Below are positions 16,740-27,422 of a DNA stretch of 64,000 nt, one piece after another. Position numbers and translations under genes: made by a program. The stretch is from Thermoplasmata archaeon. Its GTDB lineage: Archaea > Thermoplasmatota > Thermoplasmata > Methanomassiliicoccales > Methanomethylophilaceae. The notes beneath the pieces are model-generated. The model was not told the DNA's origin and did no database searches. It worked only from the letters and a program-made list of their open reading frames with translations. Where the stretch lies: assembly GCA_015063135.1 (NCBI GenBank), contig SUTA01000003.1, positions 62,001 through 126,000 of the forward strand, written 5' to 3'. Positions within the stretch are counted from its first letter, which is position 1. Every line of letters begins with the position of its first letter.

Positions 16740-17825
16740 ATGGCAGAGAAACTCAGAGTGGGTATCCTCGGCGCCACCGGAATGGTCGGGCAGAGGTTCG
16801 TTTCGCTACTGGCAGACCATCCCTGGTACGAGATCACGGTGCTCGCCGCCAGCGGGCGCTCCGCCGGCAAGACCTACGAGGAGGCCCTCGGAGGCCGCTG
16901 GAGCATCGAGACCCCCGTTCCCGAGAAGGTCAAGGGGATGGTCGTCCAGAACGTCGACGAGGTCGACGACATCTGCTCCAAGGTGGATTTCGTCTTCAGC
17001 GCGGTCAACATGCCCAAGGAGGAGATCAGGGCCATGGAGGACAACTACGCGAAGCACGAGAGGCCCGTGGTGTCCAACAACAGCGCCCACCGCTGGACCC
17101 CCGACGTCCCCATGATCCTGCCGGAGATCAACCCGCAGCACATGGAGGTCATCGAGGCCCAGAAGAAGCGCCTCGGGACCAAGAGGGGATTCATCGCCGT
17201 CAAGCCCAACTGCTCCATCCAGAGCTACGCCCCCGTCCTCTCCGCTTGGAAGGAGTTCGAGCCCTACGAGGTCGTCGTGACCACCTACCAGGCCATCTCC
17301 GGGGCCGGGAAGAACTTCGACAGCTGGCCCGAGATGGTCGGCAACGTCATCCCCTACATCGGAGGCGAGGAGGAGAAGAGCGAGAGGGAGCCCCTGCGCA
17401 TCTGGGGATCCGTCGAGAACGGGGAGATCGTCCCCGCGAAGACGCCCGTGATCACCAGCCAGTGCATCCGCGTGCCCGTCCTCTACGGCCACACCGCCGC
17501 CGTATTCGTGAAGTTCAGGAAGCCCGCCACCAAGGAGCAGCTCATTAGGAAGATGGTCGAGTTCAAGGGCCTCCCGCAGGAGCTGGACCTCCCCAGTGCG
17601 CCCAAGCAGTTCATCCAGTATCTCGAGGAGGAGAACCGCCCCCAGGTCACCCTGGACGTCAACTACGAGAGGGGCATGGGCGTGTCCGTGGGAAGGCTCA
17701 GGGAGGACTCGGTCTACGACTGGAAGTTCGTCGGCCTCAGCCACAACACCCTCCGCGGGGCCGCGGGAGGCGCTGTCCTGTGCGCCGAGCTCCTCACCGC
17801 CAAGGGCCTCATCACCAAGGTCTGA
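16740..17825 (+). CDS. asd: aspartate-semialdehyde dehydrogenase
   Basis: NADPH-dependent reduction of aspartyl phosphate, the branch point for lysine, threonine and methionine. A 361-residue archaeal/fungal-type enzyme: [17 protein letters not shown] (nucleotide loop), FSAVNMP, NNSAHRW, the catalytic cysteine in KPNCSIQSY (about residue 157), [13 protein letters not shown] (CTTTTTATATAG) at 16692-16703; the leader holds a small GGCGC/GCGCC hairpin at about 16707-16722. It supplies diaminopimelate-pathway lysine, the precursor of pyrrolysine. Confidence 0.95.
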   Translation: MAEKLRVGILGATGMVGQRFVSLLADHPWYEITVLAASGRSAGKTYEEALGGRWSIETPVPEKVKGMVVQNVDEVDDICSKVDFVFSAVNMPKEEIRAMEDNYAKHERPVVSNNSAHRWTPDVPMILPEINPQHMEVIEAQKKRLGTKRGFIAVKPNCSIQSYAPVLSAWKEFEPYEVVVTTYQAISGAGKNFDSWPEMVGNVIPYIGGEEEKSEREPLRIWGSVENGEIVPAKTPVITSQCIRVPVLYGHTAAVFVKFRKPATKEQLIRKMVEFKGLPQELDLPSAPKQFIQYLEEENRPQVTLDVNYERGMGVSVGRLREDSVYDWKFVGLSHNTLRGAAGGAVLCAELLTAKGLITKV

Positions 17826-17833
17826 AACTCATC

Positions 17834-17851
17834 GCCGGGCCACGGCCCGGC
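17834..17851 (+). terminator. asd terminator
   Basis: A seven-base-pair GCCGGGC/GCCCGGC stem with a four-base loop, followed by TCTTTCATTT, nine bases after the asd stop. Confidence 0.65.
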
Positions 17852-17942
17852 TCTTTCATTTCTATCGCATCCCACAGCCATCGGCCATAAGGTGCGGTCT
17901 GAGCGGGGCACCATTTTTCTACCTCGTATGCGTGCTGGGTGC

Positions 17943-19643
17943 ATGGTTCTGCTCAAGGGCGTGGTCGACGTATCCGAGTTGTCCTTGTATGAAGTGCTCA
18001 GGCTGACCCAGAATTCTTATCCGGGAGGCTCCGCATACAACTATCTCGGGGTCGTCGCCAGTTACACCGATTTCCTGGAGCAGGTCGACCATGTCTCGCT
18101 ATGCTACAGGAAACTGGGAGTCTCCGAGGGCGACAGGGTCGTCATCTGCCTCCCGAACTGCCCTCAGGCCCTGATATCCTTCTATGCCCTGAACAGGCTC
18201 GGGGCGATATCCGTCATGGTCCATCCGCTCTCATCAGCATCGGAGATAGCAAGCTACATCGAGGATTGCGGCGCGAAGGTTGCCATCACCATCGGGATAC
18301 TCGCCGGGAACTTTCCGCAAATAGCAGGGGATAGCGCCCTCAGGACGCTTATCGTCACATCCCCCGTGGACCCGCTCCCAGCGGCCAGAGCGGCCATAGC
18401 CAAGATGCTGAAGAAGGAGGTCAGGGCCCCCAGGATGGAGAAGGGATCCGGCGCGATCAGCTGGAAGGACTTCCTGAAAATCGACGCGTCCCAATTGGAC
18501 ACGGCCTTCCCCAAGGTATTGCCGGACGGACCGGCATCCTACCTTTACACCGGCGGCACCACGGGAATCAACAAGGGGGCCATCCATACCAACAGGTCGT
18601 TCAACGCCTCCGCTATGGCCATGACCATCGCCTCCGGGCTCAAAGAGATGGTCGGCAAGAAGATGCTGTCGAACCTCCCCATGTTCCACGGCTTCGGCCT
18701 GGTCACATGCTTCCACATCCCTGTCCTCATGGCAATGGAATGCGTGATGATGCCCACATTCTCGGCGGAGCAAATATGCGATATCATCAGGAAGGAGAGG
18801 ATCAACTACATCGCAGGCGTGCCCAACCTGTTCGGGAAGATCGTCGATAACAAATCCATGCAGAACGCGGACCTCTCATCAATAGAAGGGGTCTTCTGCG
18901 GGGGCGATTCCATAGCCTCCGCCGACAAGATGAGGTTCGATGAGTTCCTCAAGGCCCACGGCTCGAAGACGTACGTGCGCATCGGATACGGGAGCACGGA
19001 GATGCTGGCTGCGGTGTCCCTCACGGATAGGTACGAGGAGCGCACCGGGAGTTGCGGCCTGCCCATCCCGGGATTCTCCTTGAAGGTCGTCAAGGAGGGC
19101 ACCACCGAGGAGCTTCCCAGAGGCGAGTGCGGAGAGATCTGCATCGCCGGACCGTCGATGATGCTGGGCTACCTCAACAACGAGGAGGAGACGGCGGCGG
19201 TCCTGAAGAAGCACGATGACGGGAAGGTGTGGTTCCACTCCGGAGACGCCGGATACATGGATGAGGAGGGCTATCTGTACTTCGTCAACAGGATCAAGAG
19301 GATCATCGTGACGTCCGGATACAACGTGTACCCCTCGCAGATCGAGAGTATCCTCGACGAGGACGAGCGCATCAAGCATTCCTGCGTCATCGGCGTCCCG
19401 GACAAGCAGCGGGGGGAGAAGGTCGTCGCCTTCATAGTTCTCAAAGAGGGCATCCCTCCCACGGATGAACTGATCAGGGCCGTATCGGAGCATGTGGAGA
19501 AGAGCATCGCGTCCTATGCGAGACCGAGGGATTACAGGATAATCGACAAGATGCCCAGGACCAAGCTGTACAAGATAGACTACAAGCAGCTCGAGAAGGA
19601 CTATCAGGACATCGCATCCGAAGATGCACAGGCATCGGGCTGA
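17943..19643 (+). CDS. acyl-CoA ligase (AMP-forming, FadD-like)
   Basis: Activates a carboxylic acid to its CoA thioester through an adenylate. It has the phosphate loop YTGGTTGINKGAIH, YGSTE (A5 region), GDAGYMDEEGYLYFVNR, the hinge RIKRIIVTSGYNVYPSQIE and the catalytic lysine in TKLYKIDYKQLE near the C-terminus. Several starts are possible in the same frame (17892, 17928, 17943); 17943 gives MVLLKGVVDV and 566 residues. Substrate is not predictable. It is not close in sequence to the three ligases of the 39.7-47.3 kb operon. Confidence 0.85.
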   Translation: MVLLKGVVDVSELSLYEVLRLTQNSYPGGSAYNYLGVVASYTDFLEQVDHVSLCYRKLGVSEGDRVVICLPNCPQALISFYALNRLGAISVMVHPLSSASEIASYIEDCGAKVAITIGILAGNFPQIAGDSALRTLIVTSPVDPLPAARAAIAKMLKKEVRAPRMEKGSGAISWKDFLKIDASQLDTAFPKVLPDGPASYLYTGGTTGINKGAIHTNRSFNASAMAMTIASGLKEMVGKKMLSNLPMFHGFGLVTCFHIPVLMAMECVMMPTFSAEQICDIIRKERINYIAGVPNLFGKIVDNKSMQNADLSSIEGVFCGGDSIASADKMRFDEFLKAHGSKTYVRIGYGSTEMLAAVSLTDRYEERTGSCGLPIPGFSLKVVKEGTTEELPRGECGEICIAGPSMMLGYLNNEEETAAVLKKHDDGKVWFHSGDAGYMDEEGYLYFVNRIKRIIVTSGYNVYPSQIESILDEDERIKHSCVIGVPDKQRGEKVVAFIVLKEGIPPTDELIRAVSEHVEKSIASYARPRDYRIIDKMPRTKLYKIDYKQLEKDYQDIASEDAQASG

Positions 19644-19749
19644 TGGATGGGGAGCGGCGGAACGCCGTGGTCGCACAGAGGAAACCGGGGGTCCCCCCAA
19701 AGCCGCCGATATGAAATGATAAAAAGGAGAGAACCACATTATCATCCAG

Positions 19750-20925
19750 ATGGATGATGCAGCAGAGGCACCGAAAGACGGAAACGCGCGTCTGAAGGTC
19801 TTGGATGTCTACAAAGGCATCGCGATCCTGGGGGTCATCATAACCCATGTTGTCCTCCTACAGAACGGCATGGGCGGGAAGGCCGGTGATTCTTCAGCGC
19901 TTGTACAGTTCCTGTTCTCCGGCCTTATAATGTTCATGGTCATTTCAGGATACTTCTACAAACCCGGGTCCAGTTTCCTCCATAACGTGAGGAAGCGCAT
20001 CGTCACGTTGCTGGTCATATATTTCGCAGCGATCATCGTGATGACGTCGGTGATGTACGTCTATCTGCTGATTATCGGATACGACCTGTCCTCTTACGAT
20101 CCGTTCGACGTCATGATAAAGGTCGCGTTCGGGAAGGCCAACTTCGTGGATATGACGTCGGACGAGTTCTTCGACCTCATGCAGCCCATGGCCCCCTTCG
20201 AGGTCACGGTGATGATGTACTATCTCGGCATCCTCGCCTTGGGCTACCTGATATTCTATGCCATCGCCGACCGCGTTCTCAAGGACTGGAGGGTGGCGAT
20301 CGTGGCGATACTCATCCTGTTCGGCATCACGTCGCTGTACATGGACTCTATCCACATTCAGTTGCCGCTGTTCGCGTATTACGCACCGATGGTGGCGGGA
20401 TTCCTGCTCGTGGGTGCGCTGCTGTCCAAGATAAGATTCGCGGAGTTCCTAGAGACCAAGTATCGCACGAGGGATTTCTGGCTCGTCTTCGCTGCGGTAG
20501 CCGTTCTGGCTGTGCTGTGCCTGTTCCTGTTCCCTGCTCAGACCGATGTGGTGTACGGAAGGGTCGGCACCGGTCCCTTCAGAATCTACACCTTCGCGGC
20601 CACGTCGCTAGCATGCGGGATGTTGCAGCTGTACGTGGCGCTGCTGTTCACGAAGATCCCCGGGATATTCCATCTGTTCGATGACATGGGGAAGAACATC
20701 ATCTACCTGTTCCTCCTGCACATGCTGGTTGCCAAGATGCTTATCGCGCCATTCGTAGAGCTGCCTGCGGACAAATTCATCCCCTTGGAGTTCATGCCCG
20801 CATTGGCATTGGCCTTCGCAACCATAGCCGTCATCCTCGTGATTTCCCACATATACAGGAGAATCAGGCCAAGGTTGATAGAGAGGGTATCAGCAGCAGG
20901 ACGTAATCCGAAGGTCCACCAGTAA
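19750..20925 (+). CDS. membrane acyltransferase (acyltransferase 3 family)
   Basis: A 391-residue polytopic protein with about ten hydrophobic segments. The first (KGIAILGVIITHVVLLQ) and the FSGLIMFMVISGYFYKPG segment match acyltransferase-3 (OafA/WecH-like) proteins, which O-acylate cell-surface glycans or lipids. It ends in TAA. The preceding gap (19644-19749) holds a GGCG/CGCC hairpin and no gene. Confidence 0.82.
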   Translation: MDDAAEAPKDGNARLKVLDVYKGIAILGVIITHVVLLQNGMGGKAGDSSALVQFLFSGLIMFMVISGYFYKPGSSFLHNVRKRIVTLLVIYFAAIIVMTSVMYVYLLIIGYDLSSYDPFDVMIKVAFGKANFVDMTSDEFFDLMQPMAPFEVTVMMYYLGILALGYLIFYAIADRVLKDWRVAIVAILILFGITSLYMDSIHIQLPLFAYYAPMVAGFLLVGALLSKIRFAEFLETKYRTRDFWLVFAAVAVLAVLCLFLFPAQTDVVYGRVGTGPFRIYTFAATSLACGMLQLYVALLFTKIPGIFHLFDDMGKNIIYLFLLHMLVAKMLIAPFVELPADKFIPLEFMPALALAFATIAVILVISHIYRRIRPRLIERVSAAGRNPKVHQ

Positions 20926-21038
20926 TGCCGACCGCCTGGCCGTTTCCACACGGCGTCGCCGGAGAGGCGCCCGGGGTCAGAGGGAACGCGGTTTCCGACT
21001 CGCGCGATTATTTTAAGGGGTAACCCATCCCCTGCGCC

Positions 21039-22850
21039 ATGCTCCTGAAAGCCCAGTCTATCGCCAAGGCCTTCGGCCCCGTCAAGGTCCTGACCGACGT
21101 CAGCCTCCAGATCAACGAGGGCGACAGCATAGGGCTGATAGGGATCAACGGAGCGGGCAAGAGCACGTTCCTGAAGATCATCCTCGGGGAGCTGAAGCCG
21201 GACACCGGGGAGCTCATACGCCAGACCGAGAGGATCGGCTACCTGGAGCAGTTCGCCGAGTCCTCGTCGGAGTTCACCGTGAGGGACGTCCTGGGCAGGC
21301 CCTACGGGCACATAGAGAACATCAAGCGCAGGCTCAGGGAGATAGAGGAGCTGATGGTCGCCGGAGGCGACATAGACTGGAACGCCCTGGCGGAGGAGAA
21401 CGCGGCCCTGGAGTCGCAGCTCGCCAAGTCCGACATGGACGACGAGGAGAACCTCAAGGCCGCCCTGGAGAAGGTCGGGCTCTCGGCGGACCTCATGGAC
21501 CGCACCATGGACACCCTGTCCGGAGGGGAGAGGACCAAGGTCATGCTCTCCAGGATCGTCGTCCAGGCCGAGGACTGCGACCTCCTCGTCATGGACGAGC
21601 CCACGTCCCATCTGGACATCAACACCGTGGAGTGGCTGGAGGACTACCTCCTGAAGACCCACTGCTCCGTCCTGGTCATCAGCCACGACAGGTACTTCCT
21701 GGACAAGATCGCCACCCGCATGCTGGAGATCGACCACGGGAAGAGCAGGGAGTACAAGGGCAACTACTCCGACTTCATCATGAAGAAGATGCTGGACCTG
21801 GACAGGATGGAGAAGGAGTACCGCAAGTACGCCGCCCAGAAGAGGAAGCAGGAGGAGATCGCGGCGCAGCTCCACAAGGACCAGTGGTTCCTGACCACCC
21901 ACAAGACCAGGGAGAAGCTCATCGCCAAGATGGAGGCCAAGGAGAAGCCCGAGGAGAGCAGGGAGATAACGGTCAGGATACAGGCCGCGCACAAGTCCGG
22001 CAAGAACGTCCTCACATGCAAGGACCTGTCCGTCGAGCTCGGCGGGAGGACCATCTTGGAGCATGTGAACCTGGACATCCACAAGGGCGACAAGATCGGC
22101 ATATTCGGATCCAACGGCGAGGGCAAGTCCACATTGGTCAAGGCCCTCCTGGAGCAGATCCCGTCCAAGGGCGAGCTCTGGGTGGCCCCCGGCGCCAAGT
22201 TAGGGTACTACTCGCAGAACCACGAGCGCCTCGACCCAAAGCTGTCCGCCGAGGAGCAGATACTCACGGTTATAGGGAAGGACAGGAGGGCGGATGCCAG
22301 GCAGATGCTGGCCAGGTTCCTGCTCACCGGTGACGAGGTCGAGCGGCCCATAGCCACGCTGTCCGGCGGCCAGAGGGCGAGGGTGGCCATGTGCCTGCTC
22401 CTCCTGGACGAGACCAACCTGCTGGTCCTGGACGAGCCCACGAACTACCTGGACATCCCAGCCAAGCACGCCATCGAGGAGGCCCTCACGGAATACGACG
22501 GGACCATCCTCACCGTGACCCACGACAGGTACTTCCTCGACACGGTCTGCACCAAGATGATCGAGGTCAAGGACCACACCACCAGGTTCTTCACCGGCAC
22601 GTACTCCGAGATGAAGGGCAGGCCCAACGTTAAGGAGGTCGTCATGGATGCGGACGAGTACCGCGTCCTGTCCCCGTTCACCAACTGGGTGACCGGGAAG
22701 AAGTACGCCAAGGGTGACCGCGTCCTCATCACCCCGGCGGAGCAGAAGAGCTTCGAGTGGGCCCTCGGCCAGGGCAAGCTCAAGAAGACCGGCGGAAGGC
22801 AGAGGAAGAAGGTCAACGTCCAGAAGGACGAGGATAAGAAGGGGGCGCGA
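21039..22850 (+). CDS. ABC-F family ATPase, ending at CGA
   Basis: A soluble protein with two ABC domains and no membrane segments, probably acting on the ribosome. Domain 1: Walker A GINGAGKST (about residue 38), signature LSGGERTK, Walker B LLVMDEPTSHLD. Linker: a charged helical arm (residues about 240-310). Domain 2: GSNGEGKST, LSGGQRARV, LLVLDEPTNYLD. The basic tail ends DEDKKGA at residue 603, followed by CGA (22848-22850). The conventional ORF adds 17 residues, to 22904, antisense to the ZIP gene. With CGA as stop, the two genes converge with 13 bases between them. Confidence 0.9.
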
Positions 22851-22863
22851 GGCCCCGGTTTTC

Positions 22864-23646
22864 TCAGTGCTCGTGGGGGAACAGGAGGGCCACCGCGAGC
22901 ATGATGGCCACTCCCACGATAAGCAGTGCCAGCGCGACCTTCTCCTGCTTGATCCTGTGGAAGGATTCGGGGATCATGTCGCACATCGTGACGTACATCA
23001 GAGTACCGGCGGCGAAGGCCAGGGGGAGACCCAGGGTGCCCTCCACCTCCATGTCCCTGAACAGGGCGAAGAATATCGCTCCGGCGGCGGGGGTGATGAG
23101 CGAGAAGGCCCCGAGCATCCTGAGGCTCCTCTTCTTCCCGAGGTCGGACAGCAGCATCGTGGAGGAGAGCGAGAACAGCTCCACGAACTTGTGGATGCAT
23201 AGGCCGATGGTGGCCATCAGGCCCACCTCTTCGCCGGCCATGAACATGGCGGCGAGTGCCAGACCGTCGCAGGCGGCGTGTATGGCAAGGCCGATGAAGG
23301 AGGACATCGATGTGAGGCGGTGCCCGTGCAGCTCCCCGTGGCACTCGCATCCGCAGGTGGCTTTGTGCTTCTCCTTCAGTATGACGTTTATGATCAGTAT
23401 GGTAAGGAATCCGAGGGCGACGGCCATCATGGCGTAGTGCGTGTCGATATCCCCGTGCTCGCATTCCTCGATGGCCTCGGGGAGCAGCATGAACAGGAGG
23501 AGCCCTAGGAAAATCCCCGCCGCGAGGGCGATTAGGAGGTGGAGCTGCGAATCCTTCAGGCTCTTGGCCATGGGCAGGTATGCTGCGACGACCGAGACCC
23601 CGAGGAGGAGCAGCGCGTAGAGTGCGAATTGGACGTAGGCTTCCAT
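22864..23646 (-). CDS. ZIP-family metal transporter
   Basis: A 260-residue polytopic protein for divalent metal uptake (zinc or iron). Ligand motifs in membrane segments: AIHAACDGLALAA and CIHKFVELFSL, with MIPESFH later; the cytoplasmic loop is Cys/His-rich (KATCGCECHGELHGH). The start is set at MEAYVQFALYALL, about 26 bases after a GTTTTAATAAT promoter element; the longer ORF start at 23757 reads through the promoter. It ends in TGA. Confidence 0.87.
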   Translation of the reverse strand: MEAYVQFALYALLLLGVSVVAAYLPMAKSLKDSQLHLLIALAAGIFLGLLLFMLLPEAIEECEHGDIDTHYAMMAVALGFLTILIINVILKEKHKATCGCECHGELHGHRLTSMSSFIGLAIHAACDGLALAAMFMAGEEVGLMATIGLCIHKFVELFSLSSTMLLSDLGKKRSLRMLGAFSLITPAAGAIFFALFRDMEVEGTLGLPLAFAAGTLMYVTMCDMIPESFHRIKQEKVALALLIVGVAIMLAVALLFPHEH

Positions 23647-23876
23647 ATAAGCCTGCTTGGAAATTTGATTATTAAAACATTGGTGCCGAATTAATAATAT
23701 CGGCCGCTGGCGGACCTCCGAATTATTAAGCCGGAAGCTGATGGCTATATGCTCCAATCTAGACGGAAATGGTCATTTATGGCATGGCAATGAGTTTAAC
23801 GCGCTCAGTTGTCGGTGTTAATTAATCTCGTGTTAACAATATCTTTTTAAGCTTCCACCTAATACAATTACGCGGG

Positions 23877-25658
23877 ATGGATATGAGCGAAGACTCGCAC
23901 TCTAACGGCAGCGCCGGCTCCATTAAGGGTCTCAGGGGTCTCTTCGGCAAGAAGGACAGGTCAGAGGCTCCGGAGTCGTTGAGCAGGTACGATCAAAACT
24001 CCTCCAGGGTCAGGAAGCCCTCCATGTTCGGCGGCTTCCAGTCCAGGAAGGAAGACTATTCACCAGGGATTCTCGGACTCGACCGTTACGGATATGAGAA
24101 GTACAACGTGATGGAATCCGAGATCTACATCTCCTGCCCTCCGGAATCGGCCGCATTCGACGATATGGAGCCCACGATCATCAGGGCCACCAACGGCAAC
24201 GTGGTCGGAAGCAGGGATGAGAGGGTGGTCGAGGAGCCGGTGGCCCCCACGAACAGGGTAAGCCAGCTCTACGACCCGTTCGAGGGCATCGACACCGGCA
24301 GCTCCCTGCCCAAGAACTTCGGCTGCGTCCACGGCTCGGTCCGCGACGGAGAGGTAGTCAGGGACAACGCCGCCCCCGAGCTGCCCAAGGTGGAGTACGC
24401 CACCGAGATCGATTCCGAGGGGATCCTGTTCAGGCCCGTCACCGACGAGCCCGTGGAGGTCCCCGAGGCTGGATCCGCGGAGGAGCCCGTGGAGGTCCCC
24501 ACAGCAGAGCCCATGGAGGTTCCCGTAGAGATCCCCATCATCAACCCCGTCGAGGGAGTCGTAGCCGCTGCGGTTATCGCAGAGGCAGACGACTGGTTCG
24601 ATGCAGCCATCGGGTCCGAGGAGATAAGGGCGGACATCGTGGATGCCGCCGTAGAGTCCTCCGAGGCCGCGGCCGAGCCCGAGGATGTGCCCGTGGAGGC
24701 CCTCATCGTCGAGCCCGTCGAGCACATCGCCGCTGCGGAGGAGTTCGTCGAGGAGCCCAAGGAGGCCCCGGCCGAGGCCCCCGTAGAGGAGCCCGTCGTA
24801 GTGGTGCCCGTCCTCCCTGAGAACAAGTTCGAGGGGCTGTACATCGAGGGCAAGCCCGTCGAGGAGCCCTCGACCGTCGACGAAACCGTCATCGGTGTCC
24901 CGAAGGAGCCTGAGGCGGTCGTCACCAGCACGGATGCGGCCCCGGCGCCCAACCAGACCCTCATCGAGGGCATCGACACCGAGGGAGCGAGCGTGCTGCC
25001 TCCGATGTCCGTCAACCCTGCGAAGCCCAGGGTGCGCTTCAAGTTCATCAACGGCGTCCTCACCAAGGTCATAGAGGAAGAGCCCACAGAGCCCGACGAG
25101 GGACTCCGTGGCCCTTTTGACATCGCAGCCGGGCAGGCTGTGGAGAGGATCGGACCTGCGAAGCCGAAGACCGTCGACGACGACTTCGTCCTCGAGATGG
25201 ATGAGTTCGATACGGTCCCCGAGCCGGAATACGGGGACATGGCGTTCGATGACGCCCTGGAGTCCCTGACGTTCGATGCCGTCCCACCGACGGTCATCGC
25301 CGAGCTGATCGAGCTGCTCCCGCTCTCCTTCCCGGAGATGGGCGCGGAATCCGAGACGGTTCCCGTCGAGTACGAGGATGACAACCTGGATGCCGTGTTC
25401 TTCGCAGAGCCGGCCAGGTTCGAGGTCCCGGAGCTCCCTCCCATGATAGGAGCGGCGTCCGAGACGCTCATGATCGGTGCCGCCGGAACCGAGCCCCTCG
25501 CCATCGGCACCGCGGAGCCCATGGCATGCATCGCCGCCCCCGAGAGGGCGGCTCTGCCCGCCCCGGCAGCGGTTCCCGAGGCAGCGCCCGCAGTCAGCGG
25601 CGTGATGTTCTCATTCGGAGCCGGAGCCGGCGCCGGATGCGTGACATTCTCCTTCTGA
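23877..25658 (+). CDS. acidic Pro/Val/Glu-repeat protein of unknown function
   Basis: A 593-residue, strongly acidic protein. The first 60 residues are charged and basic-leaning (KGLRGLFGKKDRSEAP). The middle is built from degenerate repeats of the type EEPVEVPxAEP (about residues 195-330), and the end is Gly/Ala-rich (FSFGAGAGAGCVTFSF). There is no signal peptide or membrane segment. I recognise no family; it looks largely disordered, with possible scaffold or surface-layer-adjacent role. It has its own TATA-like element near 23842 and a 230-base divergent intergenic region shared with the ZIP gene. Codon use matches its neighbours. Confidence 0.75.
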   Translation: MDMSEDSHSNGSAGSIKGLRGLFGKKDRSEAPESLSRYDQNSSRVRKPSMFGGFQSRKEDYSPGILGLDRYGYEKYNVMESEIYISCPPESAAFDDMEPTIIRATNGNVVGSRDERVVEEPVAPTNRVSQLYDPFEGIDTGSSLPKNFGCVHGSVRDGEVVRDNAAPELPKVEYATEIDSEGILFRPVTDEPVEVPEAGSAEEPVEVPTAEPMEVPVEIPIINPVEGVVAAAVIAEADDWFDAAIGSEEIRADIVDAAVESSEAAAEPEDVPVEALIVEPVEHIAAAEEFVEEPKEAPAEAPVEEPVVVVPVLPENKFEGLYIEGKPVEEPSTVDETVIGVPKEPEAVVTSTDAAPAPNQTLIEGIDTEGASVLPPMSVNPAKPRVRFKFINGVLTKVIEEEPTEPDEGLRGPFDIAAGQAVERIGPAKPKTVDDDFVLEMDEFDTVPEPEYGDMAFDDALESLTFDAVPPTVIAELIELLPLSFPEMGAESETVPVEYEDDNLDAVFFAEPARFEVPELPPMIGAASETLMIGAAGTEPLAIGTAEPMACIAAPERAALPAPAAVPEAAPAVSGVMFSFGAGAGAGCVTFSF

Positions 25659-25719
25659 GCAATCTAGGGGCCCCTGCCCCTTCCTTTATTTTTTTATACA
25701 GCCCCTACATGACACTACC

Positions 25720-26979
25720 ATGGAATTCCTGCTAGAGCTCCTGGTCGCGCTGACCGTGCTGTTCATACTTGCGCGCCTGGGCTCGATGCTCTTCAGCCGT
25801 CTGGGGTTTCCGGGCCTCATAGGGGAGATCATCGTCGGCGTAATAGTGGCCAATACGGCACTGGCCAAGTGGATTCACCTGGACTTTGGCAGCGACGATT
25901 CTGATATCTACACCGTGGTCTACGTTTTCTCGGAGCTAGGTGTGATATTCCTGCTGTTCTCGGTGGGGCTCGAGACCAAGGTCAAGGACCTATTGGGGGC
26001 CGGCAAGCCGGCCCTACTGGCGGCGGTGCTGGGAGTCATCCTCCCGTTCGTAGCCGGCATGGCCCTCGTCATGATGGCTAACGGCGAGATGCATGCGGCC
26101 ATGTTCATGGGCGCGGCGATGGTCGCCACGTCCGTCGGCATCACAGCGCGCATCATCAAGGACATGAAGCTCATGGATACGCGCGAGGCGCGCATCATCA
26201 TAGGCGCGGCCGTCATCGACGACGTCCTGGGGATGATGGTCCTCGCGATGGTCAAGGGAATGTCCGAGGAAGGCGTTTCCGCTGTGGACATCGCCATCCT
26301 GGCCATTCAGGCAACCGCCTTCGTACTGGGGGTCATCCTGATCTGCAAGTACGTCATGCCCAAGGTGTACGATTACTTCGACAAGTGCAAGAGGAAGATC
26401 GTCAGCGAGGGCAAGGTCCCCTGGTCCTTCAACAAGCTGATCATGGCCGTCATCGTGTGCCTTTCCATGGCCGCTTTTGCCGAATTTATCGGCTTGGCAG
26501 CGATCATCGGGGCCTTCCTGGCCGGGATGCTCTTTGCGGACCATGCATGGGAGTGGGACCTGGAGCACAAGATAGAGACCCTGACCACATTCTTCATCTC
26601 GTTCTTCTTCCTCAGCGTGGGAATGCAGGTGGACGTCAACGACCTGATGAACGTCAGCGTCCTGATCATGGCAGTCATAGTCATCCTGCTGGCCTTGGTG
26701 ACGAAGTTCATCGGATGCGGGTTCGGAGCCAAGCTCGGGGACAAGGAATTGGACAAGACCGGAGTCCATATCATCGGAGTGGGTATGATGCCCAGGGGCG
26801 AGGTCGGTATCATCGTGGCATCCATCGGACTCGCGTCCGGCGTCCTGCCCTCCGACCTGTACGCGGTGGTGGTGCTGATGTCCGTCGCAACGACCATCAT
26901 AGCTCCGCCCATACTGTCCAAGCTGTTCCGCAAGAAGTACGAGGAAGAGTACAAGATCCTGCCGGATGACAGGATCTGA
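25720..26979 (+). CDS. cation:proton antiporter (CPA2/KefB-like)
   Basis: A 419-residue membrane protein with about 12 hydrophobic segments. It has FPGLIGEIIVGVIVAN, FLLFSVGLETKVKDL, VIDDVLGMMVLAMV (the conserved aspartate pair) and FFFLSVGMQVDVNDL, typical of CPA2 Na+(K+)/H+ exchangers. No C-terminal RCK domain is present. A TTTTTTATAC promoter element at 25688-25697 gives a leaderless mRNA. It ends in TGA. Confidence 0.88.
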   Translation: MEFLLELLVALTVLFILARLGSMLFSRLGFPGLIGEIIVGVIVANTALAKWIHLDFGSDDSDIYTVVYVFSELGVIFLLFSVGLETKVKDLLGAGKPALLAAVLGVILPFVAGMALVMMANGEMHAAMFMGAAMVATSVGITARIIKDMKLMDTREARIIIGAAVIDDVLGMMVLAMVKGMSEEGVSAVDIAILAIQATAFVLGVILICKYVMPKVYDYFDKCKRKIVSEGKVPWSFNKLIMAVIVCLSMAAFAEFIGLAAIIGAFLAGMLFADHAWEWDLEHKIETLTTFFISFFFLSVGMQVDVNDLMNVSVLIMAVIVILLALVTKFIGCGFGAKLGDKELDKTGVHIIGVGMMPRGEVGIIVASIGLASGVLPSDLYAVVVLMSVATTIIAPPILSKLFRKKYEEEYKILPDDRI

Positions 26980-27012
26980 GCCTCGGCTATCAGGAATTAG
27001 ATAAAAACAAAT

Positions 27013-27028
27013 CCGGGCGAGAGCCCGG
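27013..27028. terminator. bidirectional terminator between antiporter and Sec61 beta genes
   Basis: CCGGGC/GCCCGG stem with a GAGA tetraloop, T-rich on the plus-strand side (TTTTATTT) and an A-rich stretch on the other, serving the two convergent genes. Confidence 0.7.
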
Positions 27029-27055
27029 TTTTATTTGGATTACGGTTTGATAATG

Positions 27056-27220
27056 TCAGAGAGGCGCGATGGTGTTGAGCACCAGTACGACCGCGATGAC
27101 GACGATTGCGATAGCGATGACGACCTTGGGTCCGATCCTGACTCCCTTCTCGTTCTCGGTATCGAAGTACCTCATGAGTCCGGCGGACGACTGGAAGCCG
27201 CTGTCGTTTTTCTTTGCCAT
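27056..27220 (-). CDS. preprotein translocase Sec61 beta subunit
   Basis: A 54-residue tail-anchored protein: a short polar N-terminus (MAKKNDSGFQSSAGLMRYFD), then ENEKGVRIGPKVV and one membrane helix (VIAIAIVVIAVVLVL). This is the archaeal Sec61 beta/SecG pattern. A TATTTATATC element at about 27241-27250 is 21-30 bases upstream, so it is leaderless. Stop is TGA. The region 27251-27422 upstream has no gene; it contains a GC-rich inverted repeat (about 27371-27400), probably the rad50 terminator. Confidence 0.9.
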   Translation of the reverse strand: MAKKNDSGFQSSAGLMRYFDTENEKGVRIGPKVVIAIAIVVIAVVLVLNTIAPL

Positions 27221-27422
27221 ACCAATCCGAATCAAGGGTCGATATAAATACTATTGCCCGCGCGGACAGATGCGCATTATAGGAGGGCGGGAAGGCACAC
27301 ACATCAGGGAACGGATCGAAATTGAGGTTCCGGGATATCTGGCTCATTGCACGGATGCCCCGGAGGGGAGGTGCCGCCCCCGCCAGTGAAGGCAGGGGGC
27401 GGAGAAAATGGCAACCGATGGC

